A stretch of 64,000 bases of DNA, from positions 1-64,000 of the forward strand of contig NZ_JAGPBB010000009.1 in NCBI RefSeq assembly GCF_018063565.1, written 5' to 3'. Of the stretch, positions 48,490 through 55,818 are shown piece after piece. A model generated the notes under the pieces. The model had not been told where the DNA came from and did not search any database. It saw only the letters and a list, made by a program, of their open reading frames with translations. The translations under genes and the position numbers were made by a program. The stretch is from Rhodoferax sp. GTDB lineage: Bacteria; Pseudomonadota; Gammaproteobacteria; Burkholderiales; Burkholderiaceae_C. Within the stretch, counting starts at the first letter, position 1. Every line of letters begins with the position of its first letter.

Positions 48490-49211
48490 CAGGCGTCGCT
48501 GCCTTTCGGGTTGAACAGGTAGCCCTCGCCGCGCACGGTGCGGATGTAGGTGGGCGCGGCGGGGTCGGCTTCGATCTTGCGGCGCAGGCGCGTGACCCGG
48601 TTGTCGATGCTGCGGTCAAACGGGTCGCGGTCATAGCCACGCAGCATGTCCACCAGGGTGTCGCGCGACAGCACCCGGTTGGGGTGCGCCACCAACGCGG
48701 CCAGCAGGTCGTATTCGGCGCTGGTCAGGCTCAGCTCAGCGCCGTCCTTGAACAGCCGGTGGCCCAGCGTGTCGAGCTGGTAGGGGCCAAAGCGCGCCAG
48801 GGCAGGCTCAGCGCTTTGGGGGACCACCACCGGTGTTTGCCCCCGGCGCAGCAGGGCGCGCAGGCGCGCCAGCAGTTCGCGCGGGCCAAAGGGTTTTGCC
48901 AGGTAGTCGTCAGCACCCACTTCCAGGCCAATCACCCGGTCGAGCTCTTCACCGCGCGCCGAAAGCATCAGGATCGGGACCTGAGAGCTGACGCGCAGCG
49001 CCCGGGTGAGCGACAAGCCGTCTTCGCCGGGCAGCATCAGGTCGAGCACGATGGCATCAGGTGCGCGCGCCGCCAACTCAGCGCGCATGGCCACGCCGTC
49101 GGCGGCCACCGCCACCGAGAACCCGTTGCTGCCGAGATAACTGCGCAGCAGCTCAAGCAGGTCGGGGTCATCGTCGACAACCAGAATGTGAGGTGAAATC
49201 AGAGAGTTCAT
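48489..49211 (-). CDS. OmpR-family response regulator
   Basis: 240 residues. Receiver ILVVDDDPDLLELLRSYLG, phospho-acceptor Asp57 in IVLDLMLPGEDG and DDYLAKPFGPRELLARL; winged helix DRSIDNRVTRLRRKIEADP to YIRTVRGEGYLF, very OmpR-like. It is divergent from the secreted-protein cluster at 49.4-50.9 kb, with tandem repeats between them, so those genes are plausible targets. Confidence 0.94.
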   Translation of the reverse strand: MNSLISPHILVVDDDPDLLELLRSYLGSNGFSVAVAADGVAMRAELAARAPDAIVLDLMLPGEDGLSLTRALRVSSQVPILMLSARGEELDRVIGLEVGADDYLAKPFGPRELLARLRALLRRGQTPVVVPQSAEPALARFGPYQLDTLGHRLFKDGAELSLTSAEYDLLAALVAHPNRVLSRDTLVDMLRGYDRDPFDRSIDNRVTRLRRKIEADPAAPTYIRTVRGEGYLFNPKGSDA

Positions 49212-49289
49212 TGCATACGCCTTGCGTGCAGTTTAAGGCCGTTATTCGCGGTGTAATCGCTCAGGCGCAGTGCCGATGACACGCTGCGA

Positions 49290-49318
49290 CAAACCGATAC
49301 ACAACGCGGCCAAACCGA
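49290..49318 (+). promoter_or_regulatory. CAAACCGA direct repeats, 21 bp apart
   Basis: CAAACCGATA at 49290 and CAAACCGACA at 49311 lie on the same DNA face (two helical turns) in the 162 bp region shared by the OmpR-like regulator and the secreted Gly-rich protein gene. A response-regulator site is inferred; no consensus is known to me. Confidence 0.4.
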
Positions 49319-49373
49319 CATTCTGATGAGACACCCCTGACGCACCATACACCTACCCGAAAACAACATCACC

Positions 49374-49745
49374 ATGAAAGCCCGTACTTCCATCTTCTCA
49401 TTGCTGCTGCTGACCGCAGCGACTGGCGCGTTTGGCCAGGTGGCACCCAAGGCGGCTGACCCCAGCCTGCCGCGGCCGCTTAACCTGTCGGTACGCAAAC
49501 CCGTCGCACCGGTGACAGATCCGGCCTTGCTGCTGCTTGAGTCGGTCACCCCGACCCAGGCTACACAAGGCGCGGTTGTCGGCGGCAATGAAGATGCAGG
49601 TGCAGCGGCGCTGCCCTTTGGGGCTGGCTTTGAGAGCCGGCAACTGGGCAACGGCGCTGGTAGCACCGGAGCAGGTAGCTCTGGCAATGCAGGCGGCGGC
49701 AGTGGCGGCGGCAGTGGACGGGGCGGCTCCGGCCGTGGGCGTTAG
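49374..49745 (+). CDS. Secreted Gly-rich protein of unknown function
   Basis: 123 residues. A signal peptide (MKARTSIFSLLLLTAATGAFG) is followed by a Pro/Val/Leu-rich middle and a low-complexity Gly/Ser/Arg tail (GGGSGGGSGRGGSGRGR). No domain is recognised. The basic, glycine-rich end could bind polyanions or self-associate, but that is only inference. First of three consecutive + strand exported proteins opposite an OmpR/EnvZ-like system. Confidence 0.7.
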   Translation: MKARTSIFSLLLLTAATGAFGQVAPKAADPSLPRPLNLSVRKPVAPVTDPALLLLESVTPTQATQGAVVGGNEDAGAAALPFGAGFESRQLGNGAGSTGAGSSGNAGGGSGGGSGRGGSGRGR

Positions 49746-49775
49746 GCCTTTTATCAACCTGTTTGGAGTGTCATC

Positions 49776-50066
49776 ATGAAATCAATCTCTTATCTCTCTA
49801 TCGCATTGGTCACCACTTTGGCCATCGGCACAAGCGCTTTTGCACAAGGTCCTGGCGGCGCACGCCAAGGTGCTGCAGCACAAACCCGTTCGGCCACCGC
49901 TGGTCAGGCCGGCGTGGGCACAGGCACGGCAACCCAGGCACAGCTGCACACCCCTGGGACCGGGTTACTCGACCCGACACTGGCCGTGGGTCGCCAAGGT
50001 AACGCCGGCACACCGCGCGGTATCCATACGCCTGGCACCGGGCTGGTGACGCCAGTCGGCAACTGA
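49776..50066 (+). CDS. Secreted protein with HTPGTGL repeats
   Basis: 96 residues: a signal peptide ending SAFAQ at about residue 24, then an Ala/Gly/Thr-rich region and two copies of HTPGTGL (LHTPGTGLLDP and IHTPGTGLVTP). No known family. It is 30 bp after the Gly-rich gene and probably co-transcribed; strong hairpins follow it. Confidence 0.7.
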   Translation: MKSISYLSIALVTTLAIGTSAFAQGPGGARQGAAAQTRSATAGQAGVGTGTATQAQLHTPGTGLLDPTLAVGRQGNAGTPRGIHTPGTGLVTPVGN

Positions 50067-50093
50067 GTTCCAGGTACTCCGCGCCTGCCTGGT

Positions 50094-50141
50094 CACCGGG
50101 ACCGGTGCCGGGTGGTGGGTCGGGCCGAGTCGGCCCGACCC
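50094..50141 (+). terminator. Two hairpins after the HTPGTGL gene
   Basis: CACCGG/CCGGTG around GA (50094-50107) and GGGTCGGGCCG/CGGCCCGACCC around AGT (50117-50141). The second is a very stable 11-bp stem but has no T-run. It may protect the upstream mRNA or attenuate read-through into the DUF2202 gene. Confidence 0.45.
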
Positions 50142-50166
50142 CAATCGCATTCTTTGAAAGTTAACA

Positions 50167-50865
50167 ATGAAAATCTCAATCCGATCATTCACGCTGGCTT
50201 TGTTGGTGGCAGCAACGCTGGCAGCCTGTGGTGGTGGTGACAGTGACAGCTCGACGAGCGGACCACCCTTGCTGGTGGACGCCGAGGGCAACAGCACCTT
50301 TGACAGCACCGCCCTGGGCAGTTCGTTGACCATTTTGCCCATCGAGAGCCTGAGTGCTGCCGAGTCGGCATCGCTGGTTTTTATGCGCGAGGAAGAAAAA
50401 CTGGCGCAGGATGTCTACACCTATCTGGCCACACTGTGGGGCGGTCAGACGCGCGTGTTTGGCAATATTGCTCGCAGTGAGGCCACACATACTGAGGCGG
50501 TACGCCAGTTGCTGGCAAGGTACGCTCTCATCGACCCAGCCTCAACCCTGGCTGCAGGGGTCTACGCCAACACCACCTTGCAGGGCCTTTATACCCAGCT
50601 GGTGGCAGCGGGAACGCCATCACTGGTTGAGGCCCTTAAAGTGGGGGCAGCGATTGAAGAAATTGACATGATTGACCTTAACAAGGCACTGCTCGACATT
50701 GACAATCAGGATATTGTGTTGGTGTACCAGAGTCTGCTCAAAGGGTCCCGCAACCACCTGCGCGCCTTCGTCACCGCGTTGACGGCCCAAGGCGTGATTT
50801 ATGTGCCCCAGTACATGGCGCTGGCCGACTACCAGACCATCATCAGCACGCCGATGGAGCGCTAG
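50167..50865 (+). CDS. DUF2202 lipoprotein (ferritin-like fold)
   Basis: 232 residues. A lipoprotein signal with LAAC (Cys21) is followed by a Gly/Asp/Ser linker, then the DUF2202 domain with MREEEKLAQDVYTYLATLWG and ARSEATHTEAVRQLL. The Glu/His spacing is that of ferritin-like four-helix bundles that bind two metals. It is predicted to be anchored in the envelope. Activity is unknown. Its last 22 bp overlap the convergent DUF1697 gene. Confidence 0.82.
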   Translation: MKISIRSFTLALLVAATLAACGGGDSDSSTSGPPLLVDAEGNSTFDSTALGSSLTILPIESLSAAESASLVFMREEEKLAQDVYTYLATLWGGQTRVFGNIARSEATHTEAVRQLLARYALIDPASTLAAGVYANTTLQGLYTQLVAAGTPSLVEALKVGAAIEEIDMIDLNKALLDIDNQDIVLVYQSLLKGSRNHLRAFVTALTAQGVIYVPQYMALADYQTIISTPMER

Positions 50866-51421
50866 GTTCAGTGCTCAAATCAGCCGCACCCGTTATTAAA
50901 GCCTCGAGTTTGAGGACGGTTGCCCAATTGCGTGTTGTCACGCCCTTGCCGGCCTTGCCCAGCAAGGCTTCGCCGGCTTTGCTTTGGAGCAGCCCGTTGG
51001 GACAGTGCAGGTAAGCCGCCTCATCGCCGATCACAAAGCGCTCAGGCGTCTGCACCAGCGGCTCGATGGCGTGCAGGTGCTGCAGTGTCTGGCGGTCCGG
51101 TGCGAAGGCCACAAGGAATCTTGCGTGCTCTTCGGCGGGAAGCTGCATTGGATTGGCGCGAATGATGGCCGAGAGCTCAGCCGCCGACTTGACGATGGCC
51201 GTCGGGCTTAGCTGCAGTTGGTCCCGAATCGCCGCACCTATGCGCGCCGCGAGCTGAGTTGCAGACAGCTCCTGACTGCTAAACACGGCATTGCCGCTGT
51301 TGAGCACTGTCTTGACCTCGGTACAGCCCAGGCCCTCAAGGATTGCCTTGAGCGCGGCCATCGGCAAGCGCTTGCCCTTGCCAACGTTGACACCCCGAAG
51401 CAGCAAAACGAAACGGGGCAT
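50843..51421 (-). CDS. DUF1697 family protein
   Basis: 192 residues from the ATG at 51421 (MPRFVLLLRGVNVGKGKRLP), where the family starts; an upstream ATG adds five residues. The GVNVG and KTVLNSGNAVFSS segments and the C-terminal KGVTTRNWATVLKLEAL are typical. It is cytosolic and of unknown function. Same strand as glcF, 23 bp downstream of it. Confidence 0.85.
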   Translation of the reverse strand: MPRFVLLLRGVNVGKGKRLPMAALKAILEGLGCTEVKTVLNSGNAVFSSQELSATQLAARIGAAIRDQLQLSPTAIVKSAAELSAIIRANPMQLPAEEHARFLVAFAPDRQTLQHLHAIEPLVQTPERFVIGDEAAYLHCPNGLLQSKAGEALLGKAGKGVTTRNWATVLKLEALITGAADLSTEPSAPSAC

Positions 51422-51444
51422 GCGTAGGCGGGCCAACTGAGGCG

Positions 51445-52698
51445 TTAAGCGTGTGTTAGTGCTTCGTCAAGCAGCTCGATCCAATGCCGTACCGGCGTGG
51501 TGGTGCCGCTTTGCAAATGGGTGATGCAGCCAATGTTGGCCGACACGATCTGCTGCGGCTTGTCGGTGCCAAAGGTGGTGTCGAGGTTGCTCAGCTTGCG
51601 GTCGCGTAGCTGGTAGGCGATCTCGGGGTTGAGCACGCTGTAGGTGCCCGCTGAGCCGCAGCACAGGTGCGGCTCGCAGCCCGTGACCCGGATGTTGAAA
51701 CCCAGTTCGGCCATGTATTTTTCAACGCCTCCGCGCAGTTGCATGCCGTGCTGCAGCGAGCACGGGGGATGAAACGCGATGCGCCCGGCGCTGGCCTTGA
51801 CCCGCTCGCGCAGGGCTTGGCTCAGCTCGGGCAGCCATTCGCTGATGTCTTGTGTGAGGGCGCTGACACGCTTGGCCTTGGCCGCGTAGGCCGGGTCGTC
51901 GCGCAGAATGTGGCCGTAGTCTTTCACCGTGGCACCGCAGCCCGAGGCGTTGATGACAATGCCTTCCACCGCCACCTGGCCCGGCGCGGCCGCGATGTGT
52001 GGCCACCAGGCGTCGATGTTGGCACGCATCTCGTCCATGCCGCCGTGGTGGTCGTTGAGGTGAAACTTCACCGCGCCGCAGCAGCCCGCCTTGGGGGCCA
52101 GCACCGTCTCGATGCCGGCGGCGTCAAACACCCGGGCGCTGGCGCGGTTGATGTTGGGGCTCATGGCGGGCTGCACGCAGCCGGCCAGCATGAGCACCTT
52201 GCGTTTGTGCTGGCGGATTGGCCAGCCGCCAGCGGCCTGTTTGGCCGGCACCTTGTTCTTCAGGGTGGCGGGCAGCAGTGGGCGCACCAGCTGGCCCAGT
52301 GCCATGGCGGGTGCAAACGCGGACGACGGTAAACCTTCCTTGAGCGCCCAGCGCAGGGCCCGCTCGCTGGTGGGGCGTGGCACCTGCTCGTCAACCAGTT
52401 TGCGGCCAATGTCGAGCAAATGGCCATACTGCACGCCGCTGGGGCAGGTGGTTTCGCAATTGCGACAGGTCAGGCAGCGGTCGAGATGCTGCTGGGTTTT
52501 TCGTGTGGGTGGCACGCCTTCGAGCACCTGCTTCATCAGGTAGATGCGTCCGCGCGGGCCGTCAAGCTCGTCGCCGAGCAGTTGGTAGGTGGGGCAGGTC
52601 GCGGTGCAAAAACCGCAGTGCACACATTTGCGCAAAATGGCCTCGGCGGTCATGCCGTCGGCGCTGCCCTGGTAGCGGGGTGCGAGTTGGGTTTGCAT
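51445..52698 (-). CDS. glcF: Glycolate oxidase iron-sulfur subunit
   Basis: 417 residues from the ATG at 52698. Two 4Fe-4S motifs, CVHCGFCTATCP and CLTCRNCETTCPSG, precede two cysteine-rich CCG domains (AGCCGAVKFHL, HLCCGSAGTYS). It carries electrons from GlcD/GlcE glycolate oxidation toward quinone. It follows glcE by 22 bp. Confidence 0.94.
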   Translation of the reverse strand: MQTQLAPRYQGSADGMTAEAILRKCVHCGFCTATCPTYQLLGDELDGPRGRIYLMKQVLEGVPPTRKTQQHLDRCLTCRNCETTCPSGVQYGHLLDIGRKLVDEQVPRPTSERALRWALKEGLPSSAFAPAMALGQLVRPLLPATLKNKVPAKQAAGGWPIRQHKRKVLMLAGCVQPAMSPNINRASARVFDAAGIETVLAPKAGCCGAVKFHLNDHHGGMDEMRANIDAWWPHIAAAPGQVAVEGIVINASGCGATVKDYGHILRDDPAYAAKAKRVSALTQDISEWLPELSQALRERVKASAGRIAFHPPCSLQHGMQLRGGVEKYMAELGFNIRVTGCEPHLCCGSAGTYSVLNPEIAYQLRDRKLSNLDTTFGTDKPQQIVSANIGCITHLQSGTTTPVRHWIELLDEALTHA

Positions 52699-52720
52699 GG
52701 CAGTTGGGTGAGAGGCCGTG

Positions 52721-53848
52721 TTAAAGGCCCGGGTACAAGCGCCCGGGGTTGAAGATGCCGACCGGATCAAACTCGGTCTTCAGCCGCTGATGGATCGCCA
52801 GCGTTACTGCGTTTTGAGGGTGAAATCGACCTCCAGCACTTATATCTAATGTAGTTTCAGCTTTGAATAAAGTAGCAAATCCGCCTGCCTCAGTGGCCAC
52901 CTCACGCAGGCGTGCCAGTGCGTCAGGCGGTGTCCATAACCAGCGCTGCCCGCCGTGCCACTCGATCAGTTGCGGCCAGGGCAGGTCCAGCACGGGCGTG
53001 GTTTGCGGCACGCTCAGGCGCCACAACGCGTGGCTATCCGCTGGCGTTTTGGTGAAAAACGGCAGGCGCAAGTCGCGGCATGCGGCCCAGTCGACGTCGG
53101 CTTGCGCCGTGTCGACAAATCTGCCAGGCAGGTCGTGCGTCATTTTTTTTACCGCCGCGTCCACGGCAGCAGCGGCCCCGCGCAGTCGTACAAACAGCAG
53201 CTGGGGCGTGCCAGCGGCGGTATCGTCGCGCACCCAACAGCTGGCATTCAGCGGCAGAGGTTGGCCGCCCCAGCGGTGCAACTGGGCGAGCGCGCGGGCC
53301 TGGTCGATCTCAAAGACCAGTGTCGCCTGCGCCGGGGCGATCGGCAGCACCTTGATCGACACCTCGGTCAGTACTCCAAGGCAACCCAGACTGCCGACCA
53401 TCAGTCGCGTGACATCGTAGCCAGCGACGTTCTTCATCACCTGGCCGCCAAAAGTGAGTTGTTCGCCACGGCCGTTGATGAGTTGCACTCCCAAGACATA
53501 GTCGCGCACCCCACCGGCGCTGGCGCGCGCCGGGCCGCTCAGGCCAGCGGCCACCATGCCGCCCACCGTTCCCCCATCGCCAAAACGCGGTGGTTCAAAC
53601 GCCAGGCATTGGCCCTTTTCAGCCAGCGCCGCCTCCAGCTCGGTCAAGGGTGTGCCGGCGCGCGCTGTCACCACCAGTTCGGTGGGCTCGTAAGCGGTGA
53701 TGCCGCAGTAGCGGCTGAGGTCCAGCAGCGCGCCGGTACAGGGTTCGCCATAAAAGCTTTTGCTGCCGGAGCCAGCAATGCGCAACGCGGTGTTTTGCGC
53801 GGCGGCGGTCTTGATCTGGTCAGTAAGGTGTTGCAGTGCAGCGTCCAT
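52721..53848 (-). CDS. glcE: Glycolate oxidase FAD-binding subunit
   Basis: 375 residues from the ATG at 53848. The PCMH-type FAD domain shows LRIAGSGSKSFYG and FGDGGTVGGMVAAGLSGPAR, and the C-terminus ends FDPVGIFNPGRLYPGL. Near residues 325-340 the segment KAETTLDISAGGRFHPQNAV is encoded by repeat C and replaces a shorter, more usual stretch. glcD, normally next to glcE, is not in the window; the opposite strand begins 159 bp away. Confidence 0.92.
   Translation of the reverse strand: MDAALQHLTDQIKTAAAQNTALRIAGSGSKSFYGEPCTGALLDLSRYCGITAYEPTELVVTARAGTPLTELEAALAEKGQCLAFEPPRFGDGGTVGGMVAAGLSGPARASAGGVRDYVLGVQLINGRGEQLTFGGQVMKNVAGYDVTRLMVGSLGCLGVLTEVSIKVLPIAPAQATLVFEIDQARALAQLHRWGGQPLPLNASCWVRDDTAAGTPQLLFVRLRGAAAAVDAAVKKMTHDLPGRFVDTAQADVDWAACRDLRLPFFTKTPADSHALWRLSVPQTTPVLDLPWPQLIEWHGGQRWLWTPPDALARLREVATEAGGFATLFKAETTLDISAGGRFHPQNAVTLAIHQRLKTEFDPVGIFNPGRLYPGL
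52818..52880. repeat. Palindromic repeat, copy C, inside glcE coding sequence
   Basis: On the glcE coding strand: TTGCTACTTTATTCAAAGCT, then GAAACTACATTAGATATAAG, then TGCTGGAGGTCGATTT. It aligns with copy B read on its minus strand (AAAGCTG... then ATAAG-GCT-G-G-TC) and is clearly more AT-rich than its surroundings. The frame is kept open. Confidence 0.55.
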
Positions 53849-54006
53849 GGTGCTCGCTCTTGATGAGGCACCGATGGTAGAGCCTGCTTGGGCGGTGTTG
53901 CTTGAATTTTTTGAACGCCACCGTTTCATAAAATTTGCCATCCGGTGGAACCGGGCTTGGTGAAAAGCGGCCTCAACTCGGTCTCGCCGAGAATCACCCC
54001 CTGATC

Positions 54007-55071
54007 ATGAAGCTTATTACCCACTTGCGCACCCAGCCCGTTTACGCCTGGGCCGCGCTGTTGCCCGTCAGCTTGGGACTGGCCCTGTTGTTTACTGCCG
54101 TGCATTTGCCGGCGGCCGTGTTGTTGGGGTGCATGGCAGCGGGGATTGGGTTCTCAACCCGCGACATCCGGCTGACTGTGCCCCCGGTGGGGTTTGCCAT
54201 GGGGCAGGGCGTGCTGGGTTGCCTGATGGCGGCCAGCATGAACCCTGCTGCGCTGGCTAAAGTGGCCGCTGGCTGGCCGGTGTTTTTACTGGCCACCAGT
54301 GCGGTCATTCTGGCCAGCGCGGTACTGGGTTGGATCATGATGCGACGCCAGGTGTTCCCCGGTACCACCGCGGTGTGGGGTTTGGCGCCGGGTGCGGCCT
54401 CGGCCATGGTGCTGATGGCCGAGTCATATGGCGCAGATGTGCGCCTGGTGGCCTTTATGCAGTACCTGCGCGTGGCGGTGGTCACAGCCACGGCGGCCTT
54501 GGTGGCCCGAATTTGGTTGCCGGCAGTAACGGTGACCTCCGGCCACTCGGCAGCCTGGTTTTCAGTGCATGACGCGGGACATGTGGCCGCGACCCTCCTG
54601 TTGGCCTTGGGCGGAGCCTTGCTGGCGCGCCGACTGCGTCTGCCGGCCGGGCCAATGGTGCTGCCGCTGCTATTGGGCACCGCCTTGCAGTCGGCTGGGT
54701 GGCTGGTGATTGAGCTGCCGGCGCCAGCGTTGGTGTTGGCCTACGCCCTGATTGGCTGGAGCATCGGCCTGCGTTTTACCCGTGCCACACTGGGTCATGC
54801 CTTCGTCGCACTGCCGCAGGTACTGGCGGCCATCGTGGCGCTGATGGTGGTGGGTCTGTTGCTGGCGGCGGGCCTGGTGTTGCTCACCGGGATCGACCCC
54901 TTGAGCGCCTATCTGGCGACCAGCCCGGGTGGCGCCGATTCGGTGGCGGTGATCGCTGCCACCAGCGCAGTGGACGCGGGTTTTGTCATGGCCATGCAAT
55001 TGGCCCGTTTCTTGATGGTGCTGGTGTTGGGTCCGCAGGTGTCCAGATTTGTCGCTACCCGCAAGGGTTGA
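54007..55071 (+). CDS. AbrB-family integral membrane protein
   Basis: 354 residues from the ATG at 54007, with about ten predicted helices in two AbrB duplication units. Conserved pieces include FPGTTAVWGLAPGAASAMVL and YLATSPGGADSVAVIAATSA. The family was once mislabelled ammonia monooxygenase and is thought to regulate or transport small molecules; no substrate is known. It precedes tctD on the same strand by 78 bp. Confidence 0.85.
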   Translation: MKLITHLRTQPVYAWAALLPVSLGLALLFTAVHLPAAVLLGCMAAGIGFSTRDIRLTVPPVGFAMGQGVLGCLMAASMNPAALAKVAAGWPVFLLATSAVILASAVLGWIMMRRQVFPGTTAVWGLAPGAASAMVLMAESYGADVRLVAFMQYLRVAVVTATAALVARIWLPAVTVTSGHSAAWFSVHDAGHVAATLLLALGGALLARRLRLPAGPMVLPLLLGTALQSAGWLVIELPAPALVLAYALIGWSIGLRFTRATLGHAFVALPQVLAAIVALMVVGLLLAAGLVLLTGIDPLSAYLATSPGGADSVAVIAATSAVDAGFVMAMQLARFLMVLVLGPQVSRFVATRKG

Positions 55072-55149
55072 GGCGTGAGCATCGATTCAGCGATGTCGTG
55101 CACAATCGCAGCACAACTCTGAACCAAATCCTGTTTTTTTTGATGGATC

Positions 55150-55818
55150 ATGCGCATCCTGCTGGCTGAAGACGAAAGTGAATTGGCCAATTGGCTGGTG
55201 CGGGCACTGCAACAGGGCGGCTTTCAGGTGGATTGGGTGAACGACGGACGCATGGTGCGGGTGTCGCTCAAGGCCACACGCTACGACGCGCTGGTTCTTG
55301 ATCTGGGCCTGCCCGGGCTCGACGGGCACGACGTGCTGGCCAACCTGCGTGAGGCCGACCACCGACTGCCGGTGTTGGTGCTGACGGCACGCGACTCGCT
55401 GATGGAGCGCGTCAGCACGCTGCGCGAAGGCGCTGACGACTTTCTGGCCAAGCCGTTTGAGTTGGCCGAGCTGGAAGCGCGCCTGCTGGCGCTGATTCGT
55501 CGCGCGCGCGGCAGCGAGCACCCGCGACTGGCCTGTGGACCGCTGAGTTACGACCCCAACAGCAAGCAGTTCACACTCAGCCACGATGCCTTGACGCTGA
55601 CACCGCGCGAGCACGCCGGGCTGCTGGCGCTGATCCAGCACAGCGGCGAGCCGCTGTCCAAACAGGAAATCCTCGACCGGGTGTTTTCTGACGAGCAGGA
55701 TGTGCACCCCGAGGCCATCGAGGTACTGGTGCACCGCCTGCGCAAGCGCCTCGGACCCAGCACGGTGCGCATCAGCACCCTGCGCGGCTTGGGTTATGTG
55801 CTGGAAAACAGCGTGTGA
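55150..55818 (+). CDS. tctD: Response regulator TctD
   Basis: 222 residues, OmpR family. MRILLAEDESELANWLVRAL start, phospho-acceptor Asp51 in VLDLGLPGLDG, DDFLAKPFELAELEARL, and a winged helix with HPEAIEVLVHRLRKRLG. The order tctD-tctE-tctC-tctB-tctA identifies it as the citrate/tricarboxylate uptake regulator. Its stop overlaps the GTG start of tctE. Confidence 0.9.
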   Translation: MRILLAEDESELANWLVRALQQGGFQVDWVNDGRMVRVSLKATRYDALVLDLGLPGLDGHDVLANLREADHRLPVLVLTARDSLMERVSTLREGADDFLAKPFELAELEARLLALIRRARGSEHPRLACGPLSYDPNSKQFTLSHDALTLTPREHAGLLALIQHSGEPLSKQEILDRVFSDEQDVHPEAIEVLVHRLRKRLGPSTVRISTLRGLGYVLENSV

